Source: Rhineura floridana (taxonomy: Eukaryota; Chordata; Lepidosauria; Squamata; Rhineuridae). Taken from it: DNA of 64,000 nt. The stretch is from the NCBI RefSeq assembly GCF_030035675.1, contig NC_084482.1:225661943-225725942 (forward strand). Direction: 5' to 3'. The notes beneath the pieces are model-generated. The model was not told the DNA's origin. It searched no databases and saw only the letters and a program-made list of their open reading frames with translations. The translations under genes were made by a program, and so were the position numbers. Within the stretch, counting starts at the first letter, position 1, and each line of letters starts with the position of its first letter. Shown one piece after another: positions 1-10,166 of the stretch.

Positions 1-170
1 ATATGCCCTGCCCACCCTTCTGGTCTGTGATATCCCCAGCCAAGGATCAGGCGTTCTGGTAAACCAAGAAATATTTATTTATATACACAGGAATAACAAG
101 ATTACTTAAAGGTATAGTTAACAAGAGTATGGTTTCATCAGATGCTTTTCTCTTTATGTTTCTAGTCATC

Positions 171-188
171 AATAACCTGCCTCACTAC
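171..188. repeat. Left target-site duplication of the L1-like insertion
   Basis: The 18-bp sequence AATAACCTGCCTCACTAC occurs here and again at 2125-2142, exactly flanking the LINE body and its poly-A tail. This shows target-primed insertion into the LTR. Confidence 0.9.
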
Positions 189-2124
189 GACTTCCGGGAA
201 GGGTGACTTCGCTTGTGCCTGCTTTTGGGACGGGCTCACGCCTCAAAAGAAGCTTATTCAGATATAAATCAGTCAGAACATTTTTTTTTGGACTGATGAA
301 ATTTCTCCCGGGCATGGAGAAACGTAGAGATCAACCTCAAAAGCCTGTTTTTGTTGGGAGGACTGGATTTCATTAATTTATGAGATAAGGTCCAGCCAAC
401 AATGCCGGACGGACTTCCGAACAAGCTCTATCTGTTTAAGCGATACGTTTATCTTTTCTTTAAAGAGAGAACGGACTAACAGGCAAGCACCCTTCTTTCT
501 ATTATTTTTTTTACTTGGTTTATATTGTTGCAGCAAAAGGAGATTTGTCAGATTGATCGGCTTTGGACAACTTCTGGGTGAGCTATAACTCTTCTCTGTT
601 ATTCACGAAATTAACAGCTTATCTCTGTTTCTGTCGCAAAAAGCTGTCCTGGAAGTGCATTCTAAAGATATAAACAGAAGAGGGATTTCTATTCCTGATT
701 TCTATTCCGAGGAATATTATATTGTCTGGGACTATTCTCTTTTTGGTCTATTTTATTTTGACGAATCTGCTTCTTCACGACGCCACTAACTGTTTTGATG
801 CTGGGAACTAAATTTGTTTTGCATTCTTGAACATAGAGAGATAAGGCAGGTTGCTCTGTTTATACTGTGATGTCATCAAGCCTGGAATATTAACCCAATT
901 GTTGCTGAAATAAGAAGTGGTTCTTCTTTATTTTTGTTTTGCTTTGTTTTCGTGGTTTTAAAAATGGCAATCAAGAAAGTGGCTGAGAATCTGGAAGTAA
1001 CTATGTTTCAGAAAATAATGGATGAGATTGAGATAATGAAACAAACCCTGCGACAGGGTAGTAAGGAGCTGAAAATTGAACTGAGCAAAATGACGCAGGA
1101 GTTTAAAGAAATAGGGGATGCTGTGAGAGGGGAGAATGAGATCAGAGATGAGAAAAGAAAAAATAAAGGGAAGATACAAGCCCTGGAGATTGGAACAAAT
1201 GTGGAATTGGAAAAAGATCTGGAGTTTATGGATTTTAGAAATAAAATCTACTGTTTGGAATTTAACATTATCTCTGAAGAAATTAATGAAGATATTAGAG
1301 ATAAAGTTATCAATGGCTTGGATAATCTTCTGGACTGGAATGATGTGATGGAGCTTGATATAGAGAAAATCTATGGAATTAACTGCAGCCATGTGACAAT
1401 GGAAAAACTCTTAAGAGATGAGCCAGTGCATTTTGTAAAAAAGAAGAACACAGATATGACTTTACAACAGTATTTCAGCAACTTATTCAGAATGGATGGC
1501 AAGAAAATATTTGGGATAGAGGAAATTCCCATCAGACTCTTATTATATGACTATGGCTACAACAGCAAGATTATTATGGAATACTGATAATGGAAGATTG
1601 GACACTGAAATTACTGGACTTAACAGGACTATTGAAGATGGAAGATGGAACTAATAGGGATAATGGAATAATGGCTATTGAAATTACTGGACCTAACAGA
1701 TTCTGATGAGATGGATTAATCGAAATGTTTATTTGGACTATGGTTATGACAATAAGATTATTATAATTATTAACGAGATGGATTAATTGACATGTTTATT
1801 TGGAGAAAAATTGATAGATATATTTCTTAAAGAATTGAAACCTCTCTTTGACTTTTTGTGGAAAGAATAAAGTAATGTTTATGAGATTTGATGATTAATT
1901 AAGATAACTACTGGAGGAAAGTGATTTTATAATATGATTTAAGAGACAGGATTGTTATATATTGTAGACCTATAACTGATTTGATATGTGACAAATGGGA
2001 AGTCAACATTTTATTTTTTTTGTTTAATCATTTTTGTTTTGTTTTGTTTTTTGTCTTTGAGTGTTTTATGATTTTGTTTTCTATGTTTTATGAAAATTTG
2101 AATAAAAATTATTGTAAAAAAAAA
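189..2124 (+). mobile_element. L1-clade, ORF1-only (half-LINE-like) element
   Basis: A 1.94-kb non-LTR element bounded by an 18-bp target duplication and ending in a poly-A tail (about 2116-2126) after AATAAA-like motifs. Order: about 775 bp of 5' untranslated sequence, one ORF (964-1587) related to L1 ORF1, then about 540 bp of AT-rich 3' sequence. There is no trace of ORF2 endonuclease or reverse transcriptase. A 5' end directly abutting the target duplication means the copy is probably not 5'-truncated, so it resembles mammalian HAL1 half-L1 elements: non-autonomous and mobilised by a full L1. An internal deletion of a normal L1 is the alternative. Confidence 0.8.
964..1587 (+). CDS. L1 ORF1p-like RNA-binding protein, shortened
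   Basis: 207 residues from the ATG at 964 (context AAAATGG); the open frame extends a few codons upstream without another ATG. Residues about 1-80 are a charged heptad-like helix (coiled coil, the ORF1p trimerisation region). Residues about 85-190 resemble the ORF1p RRM-like domain, with the blocks EEINEDIRDKVI and IEKIYGINCSH. The usual C-terminal domain is missing: the frame leaves the family pattern after about GIEEIPIRLLL and stops. ORF1p normally coats L1 RNA as a trimer in cytoplasmic particles. The open frame suggests either youth or some selection. It belongs to the mobile element, not to the host. Confidence 0.7.
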   Translation: MAIKKVAENLEVTMFQKIMDEIEIMKQTLRQGSKELKIELSKMTQEFKEIGDAVRGENEIRDEKRKNKGKIQALEIGTNVELEKDLEFMDFRNKIYCLEFNIISEEINEDIRDKVINGLDNLLDWNDVMELDIEKIYGINCSHVTMEKLLRDEPVHFVKKKNTDMTLQQYFSNLFRMDGKKIFGIEEIPIRLLLYDYGYNSKIIMEY

Positions 2125-2142
2125 AATAACCTGCCTCACTAC
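2125..2142. repeat. Right target-site duplication of the L1-like insertion
   Basis: Exact copy of the 18-bp sequence at 171-188, directly after the poly-A tail. Confidence 0.9.
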
Positions 2143-2506
2143 CAGCCTAATCCAATCCAACCCACAAAACCAACTCCAACCTCTCTCAGAACTCCCACCA
2201 ACAGAACTCCTCTCTCAACTGTCATCCTCTCATTTATACCTTCAGACACTCAAACGCTCAGCCAATCATAATACAACATTCTCCAGCATTCCAGCCCATG
2301 TACTCCCCCCTCTCACTCAGTCTACTTACCACATATACTCTAATAAACCCGCACTTACCATATTTACAGTAATATATGTACAGGGGCATCACAGCCTTCC
2401 TGTCAATATGGGTCTTTCTATGGCAAATGGTGACACGCCTAATATACTGTTTTTTAAATAATGTTTATTACTTTTTTATATATCTTGTACTGTCAATTGT
2501 TATTGA

Positions 2507-2600
2507 GAGCCCCTCTGAATACCGCTTACCATGAAAACCCCATTCATAAGGTCGCCATAAGTCGGAATTGACTTGAAGACAGTCCATTTCCATTTTCACT
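2507..2600 (+). mobile_element. SINE 3' part, BovB-tailed squamate family
   Basis: Contains CTCTGAATACCGCTTACCAT followed by GGTCGCCATAAGTCGGAATT and CTTGAAGACAGT. The same tail is fused to a 5S rRNA head at 23150-23325 on the minus strand and to a tRNA-like head at 53395-53790. Here the head is missing. Confidence 0.7.
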
Positions 2601-2649
2601 TTCAATTGTTATTACCTATAAGTCACTTGGTTCATAACAGATGCTCTTG

Positions 2650-2715
2650 GAGGTCACTGATTCATAGGGTCGCCATAAGTCATAGTCAACTTGGAGGCAC
2701 ATAATAACAACAAAT
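2650..2715 (+). mobile_element. Second SINE tail fragment
   Basis: Contains GATTCATAGGGTCGCCATAA and AACTTGGAGGCACATAATAA, the tail of the same SINE/BovB family, ending in a simple (AAT/AAC) tail. Confidence 0.65.
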
Positions 2716-3247
2716 AAGTCACTTTGAGTGCACATATTTGCGTAGAAAAGCGACTAATAAATTTAATAAACAAATAAAATGAATTAAAAATAAATAAATA
2801 TTATTTATTAACTGCTTGTCACCGGAAGGTCTCCAAGACCCTCAGCACCCCTGAGCTGGGCCAGACATGAACAAGAAGGAGAGATCCACCAGGCGGATTT
2901 GCCCTCCCCCTCCAACAGACTCCTGCCTGCAGACTGTTTATTGGGAAGGCCAAATCTCCCCCCCCAAAAAAGCACCCCTCATTCTCCTACGACGCTGAAG
3001 TTGGTTCCTAGTTCCCAGTTCCTTACTTGCTTAAAAGTTCAAAACACTAAAAAAAGAAGAAAAGTTGACAGCTACAACTTCAAGCCAAAGTTAACATGTC
3101 TCTGAACCCCAAAATATATGTTGGGGTACCCTGTATGATATATCGCTGTGATCGGGGGACTCTCCCCGTCAAGAATAACAATACATTTATGCAATCAAAA
3201 TCATCAGGCTCCTGATATTATCATAAATATATGTCATAAAATCATAA

Positions 3248-3592
3248 AAAATAAGTAACGGGGTGCCCACCCCAAAATCTGCCCTGGGCCAGGACAAATC
3301 ATACACCCCATGAAAGGGGAGGGTGTCCTCTACGGGATGCCAGTGTATCCCATCCAGCCCAGAGCTTCTACTGGGCGCAGGGCACCCAGGGGATCATTTA
3401 TGCAACATCAAAATAGACAAAAACACACAGGAAAAAATAAGTAACTGGGGATACTCACCCCAAAATCTGCTCTGGGCCAAGGCAAATCATACAGTCCAGG
3501 AAAGGGGAGGGTGTCCTCTACGAGATGCCACTGCGTCCCACCTGGTCCAGAGCTTCTGATGGGCGCAGGGCACAGAGGAGGGCATCTATGCA
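3248..3592. repeat. Tandem duplication in the unit Z 5' region
   Basis: Two copies of about 160 bp (3248-3408 and 3434-3592) share CACCCCAAAATCTG, GGGGAGGGTGTCCTCTAC and GGGCGCAGGGCAC. Read on the minus strand, the copy at 3434-3592 ends in GATTTTGGGGTGAGTATCC, a good splice-donor shape; the other copy has GTGGGC there. Units A and C lack most of this segment. It may be a duplicated 5' untranslated exon. Confidence 0.6.
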
Positions 3593-5480
3593 AAAGGGTC
3601 TCTCCCTCCCGCGTTGGCTCGCAAAAGCAGCACAGCATTCTCCTCTCCCCCCCCCGCCATGCAATGTGCCCCCCAACAGGGCCCTTTCCTCTGCATCAAG
3701 ACCCCCTTCCCTCCCCCCCATCTGAGTTGCACATCGTCCCTGGACAGAGGGGGCTGGTCTGCAAGGGGGGAAGCAGCTGCCCCCTTTTGCAGCTGGACCG
3801 CACGGATCACCCCCTTTTCTGTGGATTCCCAGAGGGGGAGGGCGGCTCTCTCCTCCTTCTCCCTCCACCCACCCACCCCCCAAAAGCAAATCCTCCCCAA
3901 AATGTCGCACCTTTGTTCTCTGCGCGCTCCACCCTCCTCCTCTTCCTCTCCTGGCTTTTTCTCCTTCCGGATTAGCAAGGGAGACCCCTCCCCTCCTCCT
4001 TGGGATTAACTCTTCCCGCCTCGGGAAGAAGCAGAGCTCAAGGGCCTTGACCCACCGGAGGCCTGGGGGGGCAACACGCGTCCCCTCCCTCTCTCTCCCC
4101 GCTCCCCCTCCCTGCTCTTCTGGTTGGGGCTGCAGCTGCCCCAGGAAATAGGGTGGGGGTGCATCTGAACAAGAGGCCCCCATCATGCGGGGCCCCGTAC
4201 CAAACCCTTCCACCTACCCCCTGCACCCTCTCCCCGCCCCCTCCTCATTCAATACTGAGCCTCCCCCAACACACCCCTTGCGATTCAAAGCGCCTCCCTC
4301 CCATTTGCCCACCGGAGGACCCGGTGGCGGGCAGCGGGGCAAATCCAGACGTGCAGAGTCGCAGCCGCGCCCCTCCCCCTTTTTGTGCTTCGCGGCTGGT
4401 TAGGCCTGAGATCCCTCCTTCCTGCCTTCTCCCCTAACAACAGACCCTCCCTAGGAGGCCATGAGAGTTTGCTCTTAAGGGGAGAGCGTTAGCTACGGAG
4501 AGCTCTCTGTTTGGCTCCAATCACCAAAAAAAGGACAAGAAACGATGTTAGAGGACTCTTCTCAGTGGCTAACACGCTCCCCTTTCACTCTGATTGGCTC
4601 ATCCTATGCTGGAGACAAAGGGACCCTGCTGGCATGGTTGGGCATGCAAGGGGGTGTTTATGAGGGGGGCCTTAAAAGGTGAGCCCTGAAATATGCTGTC
4701 AAAGATGATGTTGCATAGTGGGCAAAGTGTTTGGGGGGGGGCGGAAGAAATCTTAAGGCTTGCGGAGAGGGGGAGAGCAGTCCTGCCCGTCAGTCCTCCA
4801 GTGGGGCAAGGAACCGAGCTCTGGTGCCTAGAGAGGCAGGAAGTTGCCCTCAAAAGGAATTGGAGACAATATGTCCCGAGAAGAGAAACAGCCCCCCAGG
4901 GAGAAAGGTGGAGCGTGCAAGGGGCAACGAGGCCCAACATATTTGGGAGTGGCGGTGACTGGGGGGGAGGAGAAGGATTTGCTTTGGGGAGGTTGAACGA
5001 AAAGAAGGAAGAGCCCCCCCACTCACCCTCCCTCCCTCCTAGAATCCACAGAGAGGAAGGAAGGGGCTTGATCCAGCCCCAGACCCCTGCAAAGTGGGGC
5101 TCAAGCTGCAGGCTACCTCCATTGCAACATCCCTGGCTTGAAGCAGCCCCCTCACGCCCTCCCTGCAGGTCGACCCAGGGAATGGGCGGGGCCTGGGGGG
5201 AGAGGAGGCACCCTTGCTGGGGTGGTTGTGCTCCTTCAGGGCCCCACAGCTGGAGGGGGAGAGCCTGCTGGGATTCCCTGGATCCTGCAAAGTGGCTGCT
5301 CACTTTCCCCCCTCCTGCTCGGCAAGTAAAATGGGGGTCTTGGGGGTGGGAATTTGAAACTGAGCACGCCCCTTAATGGCCTTCTGAGACATCTGATGGC
5401 GGAGGCTGGAGGGAGGAAATGAATAATGCCCCTCCTCAGCGGGGCTTGTGAGGGAAAAGGGCTCTTCCAGACATCCAGAT
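3590..5480 (-). promoter_or_regulatory. GC-rich promoter / 5' region of ZNF unit Z
   Basis: A GC-rich stretch with CpGs and purine/pyrimidine tracts. Its two halves match the promoter-side regions of unit A (16200-16680 and 16690-17200), and its left half matches unit C (37000-37490). Given the minus-strand direction of the A and C exons, this should be the 5' end of another minus-strand ZNF gene. Open frames here on both strands are shared between copies but look like chance frames in GC-rich sequence. No first exon or start codon could be fixed. Confidence 0.5.
4471..4590. mobile_element. MITE M3 with CCAAT motifs
   Basis: Diverged copy of the M1/M2 family. Left arm AAGGGGAGAGCGTTAGCTAC; right arm GTGGCTAACACGCTCCCCTT. 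CCAAT-type motifs (CTCCAATCA, and GATTGGCTC just outside) lie in and beside it. It sits inside the unit Z promoter region. Confidence 0.6.
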
Positions 5481-5579
5481 TCAGACCTTCCACCTTCTGT
5501 CCTACCCAAACGGGGGCCGCTGCTATTCCCTGTTACTACAATAGGATGTAGGCACAGGAACTTGATAGGACCCTGATAG

Positions 5580-6090
5580 GGTAGCACACGTGACCAGGAA
5601 TTTAAATGAACCAGATAACTGTATTCACTAATAGGCAAAAACCCTTGTGGTTTAAGAATGTATCTATAGCCCACAGATATTTCTATGAAACTTTAAAAAG
5701 CAGGGAAATGGGGCAGCTATAGTGAACGCACCAGGGGAGCAGGAGACCTGACCTCCTCTCTGAGATATTGGACTGCCCTACAAATTTGTTGAAATGCAAA
5801 CACAATTTGGGTTGGTCTTTCAGAGTCCGATCCGCTTACTGTGTAGCTGGGAAGAATTTGGTAACATGTGGCTCTCAGCATATGGTGAGTTTTGTCTGTC
5901 CAGAACCTTCCAACATTCAGCTTCATTGGATGCCCACCCACCGACTTTCTCCTGAGGGAAAAGCCCATTCTCCTACAAATTTGTAATAACGCAAACACCA
6001 TTTGGGTTGGTCTTTCACAGTCCGATCCGCTTCCTGTGTAGCTCAGAAGAATTACCAAATTGTTACCAATGTGCCTCTGAGCATATGGTG
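5580..6090 (+). repeat. Repeat family R1, partial copy with internal repeat
   Basis: Contains GGTTTAAGAATGTATCTATA, GCACCAGGGGAGCAGG, GATATTGGACTGCCCTACAA and TTTGGGTTGGTCTTTC. These blocks recur at 21595-21990, 43640-44830, 59280-60170 and 61005-61990. The ACAAATTTGT...TTGGGTTGGTCTTTC part is itself repeated (about 5776 and 5975). I could not assign a class. Confidence 0.6.
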
Positions 6091-6272
6091 AGTTTTGAGC
6101 CCACTCTCTTACCCCAACACGACACAAACAGGTGTGCAAAATCGCTGCTTCCTGCCCCATGTCAAGGATCAAGGGCCTCCGGCCAACCCCTTCTCCCCAT
6201 GAACCTGGGAGCGAACCAGCAGAGAAAGAGCACCATGGACCACATGCCTTCCCCCAAGGGGTCCCCACCTGA

Positions 6273-6422
6273 AGCATGAAAGGGGAGTGTTAGCTACTGA
6301 AAAGAGTCTTCTCAGTGACTGACTCATCTCCTTTCACTCCGATTGGCTCTAATCAGCAGGAAAGAACAAAGAAGCATGTTAGAAGACTCTTCTCAGTGGC
6401 TAACACACTCCCCTTTCATGCT
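6273..6422. mobile_element. MITE M1
   Basis: A 150-bp element with inverted ends of about 40 bp: AGCATGAAAGGGGAGTGTTA on the left, and AACACACTCCCCTTTCATGC on the right. The arms continue through (A/G)AGAGTCTTCT. The centre carries GATTGGCTC, a CCAAT box on the minus strand. Family not identified. Confidence 0.75.
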
Positions 6423-7410
6423 GATGCTGGAGACATTGGGACCCTGTTCCCAAAATGTAAGAGGTCCAAGACCCCCTGAGACCTTGGACAACCACACCCC
6501 TGGTTGACCCATGGCCATCTTCAGGCTGAGCAGCCACCTCCCCCAAACCCAGCCCCACCTTTGCTTCAAGCAGGTGACTAGGGGAGCGGAAATAACAATA
6601 TGACATTTGCAAAAGTAAAAATAAAGAGGCTTACATTAGTTTTACTTGCTTACTATCCGGAATAGAAGAAAGGGTTAAAAGTTCTTATATTAAAATTTAT
6701 ATCCTGCCCTTCCTCCCCATGGGAGCCCAGGGCAGCAAATAAAAACAACACTCTAAAACATCTAAAACAGACTTTGAAATATATTAAAACAAAACATCTG
6801 TTAAAAAACCCTGGTCTGCAGGGCGACGTGTTTCCTCTGAAGCTCTGATTTGATGGAATGCAGCCCTCCAGGGCTTGGGCTCTGTCAGTTTCTGAGGGCA
6901 GCTTCTTAGCTCTTATTTAGTAGTCAAGTGCTTCGTGCCAATTACAAAATAACACCATTGGACCATTACATGCCAAGGGCACCCAAAGGCTGGTATGTTC
7001 TTGGCATAAGTGGGGCCACAAGAAGTCATTCAGAAACCTTCTCCAGAATTGGCCTCCACAGTCACTTACGGAAGACCTTACCCTGGAAGACAATCTTACT
7101 CGGCCACCTGAATGAATGAATGTTGAAAGGGAATATCACCCAGAAATTAACCTTTTCATCACCTGTTACAGAGATCCACCTTGAGAGTATTAAGCTTGGG
7201 TCTGACTGTTCACTGTATCCCACTTCATCAAGACCTGGAGCTCATCCTGCTTGTGACATCATACATGACATCATTATCAAATCTTGATTCCAGACCAGGC
7301 TGTATCCGTGCTCAATAAAGCCCTCAACTAGGTCAGACTGACTCTCCAGCAAATCTGGCTTCAGGTAGCACCCAGAGCTGCTCCTGAGATGTGCAGAACA
7401 GAAACTTTGT
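6423..7410. other. Intergenic block between ZNF units, with LINE tail
   Basis: Nearly identical to 22207-23120, and about 6840-7400 recurs inverted at 50440-50880. Around 6670-6790 it holds a minus-strand LINE 3' tail (CCTGCCCTTCCTCCCCATGG... CAGGGCAGCAAAT). No gene seen. It lies downstream of the unit A fingers and upstream of the unit Z promoter. Confidence 0.6.
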
Positions 7411-7660
7411 TTACAGCAACCCGTCCACCCGCTCGTCCCTTATCCATCTCTTCATACCTTGGCAGTTCTTGACATGAGCACACCGTGCTTGACAATGGCT
7501 TGGCCCCCAGCAGAAGATGGTTCTGGAGGTTCCACTTAAGTCCACGGGTGCCGGCCCTTTCGTCAGTTCCATGACCAAGTGTTCTAGGGTGTCACCCATT
7601 ATTACAGCATTTCCTACTTTGGATGCTTCCTCCATTTTATTCTTCATTTCAAGACCTTCC
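7411..7660 (-). mobile_element. CR1-like LINE endonuclease relic
   Basis: A minus-strand 78-residue frame keeps the weak pattern VIMGDT...LEHLVMELTKGPA, resembling the CR1 endonuclease segment MGDFN...QVVEEPTRG. Better relatives occur at 43090-43380 and 58639-58930. Much decayed. Confidence 0.5.
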
Positions 7661-8112
7661 TGGGCATTTTAATCAATATAAAATACGTATCGGAATTATC
7701 AATAAAAACCCACATTTAAAATCAAATTTAAAAAACAAAATGAATAAAATCAAGCACTTGGTAAAGGGGCCATTACAGAGAAGGATTAGCATTATTTTTA
7801 ATTTCCATTTATTAATTGCTTCCCTAAAACACCAAAAACCATGTCATACATCAAAACGACTAAAGTATTTTAAAATCCAGTACAAATACAAACTGGGATA
7901 AAGATCTCCATTTAAAAGTTTGATTGGAAAAAAAGGTCTTCAGTAGATGCCCAAAGAAAATAGAGACAGCACTTGTCTGATATGTAATGGGAGGGAGTTG
8001 CAGTGATTGGTTGGATATGTAAGAGGTGAGACGATCTTCTAGGTACCCTGGCCCAAAGCCGTGTAGGGCTTTAATCTTTGAGAGCCTGCAAGATTACAAT
8101 TAACTACATACT
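7661..8112 (-). other. Decayed LINE 3' sequence downstream of ZNF A
   Basis: The sequence around 8040-8090 (TGGCCCAAAGCCGTGTAGGG, CTTTAATC) resembles the L2-like C-terminal/3' region seen at 18280-18300. It recurs beside unit C (27850-28130) and inverted at 48790-49080, so it is an old part of the ancestral unit. Confidence 0.5.
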
Positions 8113-8254
8113 TTTTGTTCCTGTTGTTATATGCCTTCAAGTCGATTATGACTTATGGCAAGCAGTCTCCCATCCAAGTACTAACCAGGCCTAACCTTGC
8201 TTAGCTTCCGACCTCAGATGAGATCAGGTGTGATCAGGGCAGTATGGCCTTGGC
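8113..8254 (-). mobile_element. 5S rRNA-derived SINE
   Basis: The minus strand reads as a 5S rRNA-like head (GTTAGTACTTGGATGGGAGA and TCGGAAGCTAAGCAAGGTTA) followed by a BovB-type tail (CTTATGGC / CTTCAAGTCGATT region). An 11-bp target duplication, AACTACATACT, flanks it at 8102-8112 and 8255-8265. Unit C has the uninterrupted site near 28134; unit B shares the right junction. It is not a 5S gene: the head is truncated and diverged. Confidence 0.85.
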
Positions 8255-8345
8255 AACTACATACTCAACATTGCTAAATACATTGGTCCACCTCAATTCC
8301 ACCAGTCCTCTACTTTAAAGACATAGAGTACGGCTCACACTGAAG

Positions 8346-8351
8346 TTTATT
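8346..8351 (-). terminator. AATAAA poly-A signal overlapping the ZNF A stop
   Basis: On the minus strand the codons GAA TAA ACT contain AATAAA, so the stop codon is inside the poly-A signal. The same hexamer sits at the matching place in B (23413-23418) and C (28226-28231). Confidence 0.55.
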
Positions 8352-10166
8352 CCGCATTCCATTCATTTAGTTTCTCCCCTGCATGCATTCTTTCATGTAA
8401 AGCAAGGTGACGATTCTTACTGAAACTCTTTCCACACACCACACATTTAAATGGTTTCTCCCTCGTGTGTGTTGTATGATGTGCATTAAGTTTACTGCTG
8501 TCACTGAAGCTCTTTCCACACTCCATGCATTTATATGGTTTTTCCCCTGTGTGTGTTCGTTGATGTCTAGAGAGGGCACTGTTAGCACTGAAGTTCTTTC
8601 CACACTCCATGCACTGAAAAGGTTTCTCCCCGGTATGGGTTCGTCGATGTCTACAGAGGGCACCGTTAGCACTGAAGTTCTTTCCACACTCCATGCACTG
8701 AAAAGGTTTCTCCCCGGTGTGGGTTCGTCGATGTCTAGAGAGGGCACCATTAGCACTGAAGTTCTTTCCACACTCCATGCACTGAAAAGGTTTCTCCCCG
8801 GTGTGGGTTCGTTGATGTCTAGAGAGGGCACCGTTAGCACTGAAGTTCTTTCCACACTCCATGCATTTATATGGTTTCTCCCCTGTGTGGGTTCGTTGAT
8901 GTCTAGAGAGGGCACCGTTAGCACTGAATTTCTTTCCACACTCCATGCACTGAAAAGGTTTCTCCCCTGTGTGGGTTGTTTGATGTAAAGTTAAAAGCTC
9001 ATTGCGAATAAAACCCTTTCCACACTCACTGCATTTAAATGGTTTCTCCCCGGTGTGCGTTCGGCGATGTAAAGTAAGGTTACCGCTCTCACTAAAACTC
9101 TTTCCACATTCCATACATTTAAATGGTTTCTCCCCCGTGTGTGTTCGTAGATGTACGGTAATATGACTGCTCATTCTAAAACTCTTTCCACATTCCATAC
9201 ATTTAAATGGTTTTTCCCCTGTGTGTATTCTGTGATGCACCTTAAGTTTACTGCTCGCACTGAAGCTCTTTCCACAGTCCTTGCATTCAAATCTATTCTT
9301 CCCTGTATGTGCTCGTTGATGTGAAGTTAAGTTACTTCTGTTACTGAAGCATTTCCCACACTCCATGCATTCATACAGTTTCTCCTCCATGTGGATTCTT
9401 TGATGTGAAGTAAGGGAATCATTCCGACTGAAGCTCTTTCCACACTCGATGCATTTAAAGGGTTTCTCCCCTGCATGGGTTCTTTGATGTGAAGTAAGGG
9501 AATCCTTTCGACTGAAGTTCTTCCCACATTCCATGCATTTATATGGTTTCTCCCCTGTGTGTGTTCTTTCATGTAAAGTAAGGTGACTGCTCTGACGGAA
9601 GCTCTTTCCACACTCCCTGCATTTAAATGGTTTCTCCCCTGTGTGGGTTTGTTGATGTTGAGTGAAGCTACGTTTCACACTGAAGTTCCTTCCACACTCT
9701 CTGCATTTAAATGGTTTCTCCCCTGTGTGGGTTCGTTGATGTGAAGTAAGGGAGTAATTCCGACAGAAGCTCTTCCCACACTCCATGCATTTATATAGCT
9801 TCTCCCCTGTGTGTGTTCTGCGATGTAAAGTAAGGTTAACACTCTCACTAAAACTCTGTCCACAATCTGTGCATTTAAATGGTTTCTCCCCCGTGTGTGT
9901 TCGTTGATGTACAGTAAGATGATTGCTCACTCTAAAACTTTTTCCACACTCTGTGCATTTAAATGGCTTCTCCCCGGTGTGGGTTCTTTGACACAAAGTC
10001 TGAGAAATAGAGGATTTCTTCTTCCCATTCTTTGACTGGTTTCTTCCAGATGTTTTGGGTCCCCTGTGATTTCCAAACATCTCTTTTTGTGGTTCACACT
10101 TGGCCAATCTTACCAGTGACACCATCGGTGGTTCCCTATAATTCTCATTCTTCTGCCCATCATCTG
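8347..10166 (-). CDS. ZNF A terminal exon: 19 C2H2 zinc fingers
   Basis: Last coding exon of a KRAB-type zinc-finger protein, expected to act in the nucleus as a sequence-specific DNA-binding repressor. The exon starts after the acceptor CCCTTTCAG at 10167-10175. Its first two bases complete the split codon left by the KRAB exon at 15223-15349 (G+CA = Ala), giving [14 protein letters not shown] and about 605 residues. An open frame upstream of 10166 is intronic. After about 90 linker residues come 19 fingers, most with intact Cys2His2 and TGEKP linkers. Contact helices include [17 protein letters not shown] and RQSSHLTLH. Fingers 13-17 are near-identical (ANGALSRH). The frame is intact. Uncertainty: unit A lacks the upstream linker exon seen in C, so the start codon is unknown. 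Confidence 0.85.
8535..8955 (-). repeat. Five near-identical 84-bp finger repeats in ZNF A
   Basis: Five consecutive fingers share the helix ANGALSRH, or ANGALCRH / ANSALSRH, and almost identical DNA. This indicates recent tandem duplication or conversion within the exon. B has no such block. Confidence 0.85.

Larger units (their letters stand above)
26..2393 (-). mobile_element. Solo LTR fossil, split by an L1-like insertion
   Basis: Retroelement long terminal repeat read on the minus strand, about 410 bp once the inserted LINE is removed. Its ends form the short inverted pair TGTGATGCCCC / GGGGATATCACA (TG...CA). On the minus strand it carries a CCAAT-type box (GATTGGCTGAG), a TATA-like box (GGTATAAATGAG) and, near the 3' end, an AATAAA signal, which is the usual U3-R-U5 order. 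No internal coding region is next to it, so it looks like a solo LTR. The family (Ty3/Gypsy-like or endogenous retrovirus) cannot be decided here. No clean flanking target duplication was seen. It is older than the LINE inserted in it. Confidence 0.65.
2394..3110 (-). other. Intron-like segment of ZNF unit Z
   Basis: Matches 15765-16160 and 36595-36970 (shared blocks CCTGTCAATATGG, CTGCTTGT.ACC and GGTCTCCAAGACCCTC), so it is the left edge of a third copy of the ZNF promoter segment. It also contains two SINE tails and an A/T-rich stretch (about 2740-2810). The KRAB and finger exons of this unit would lie beyond the left edge of the window. Confidence 0.6.

Noticed and set aside
1-25. Target duplication of the LTR
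   Set aside because: The bases on either side of 26-2393 do not match; the left flank looks like a LINE tail, so no duplication is claimed.
934-963. Start of the L1 ORF1 at 934
   Set aside because: That codon is TTG; the first ATG in frame is at 964 with a better context.
3518-4213. Minus-strand frame of 231 codons, with copies at 16178-16657 and 36992-37588
   Set aside because: Frames differ in length and start between copies, Gly/Pro/Arg-rich, no domain; best explained by stop-poor GC-rich promoter DNA.
8165-8250. Possible 5S rRNA gene
   Set aside because: Diverged partial 5S head with a BovB-type tail and target duplications; it is a SINE.
8407-8988. Plus-strand open frame of 193 codons, and similar ones at 23515-23952 and 28853-29122
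   Set aside because: Antisense shadow of the finger exons; the repeated [13 protein letters not shown]-like pattern is the reverse reading of the finger linker and cysteine codons.
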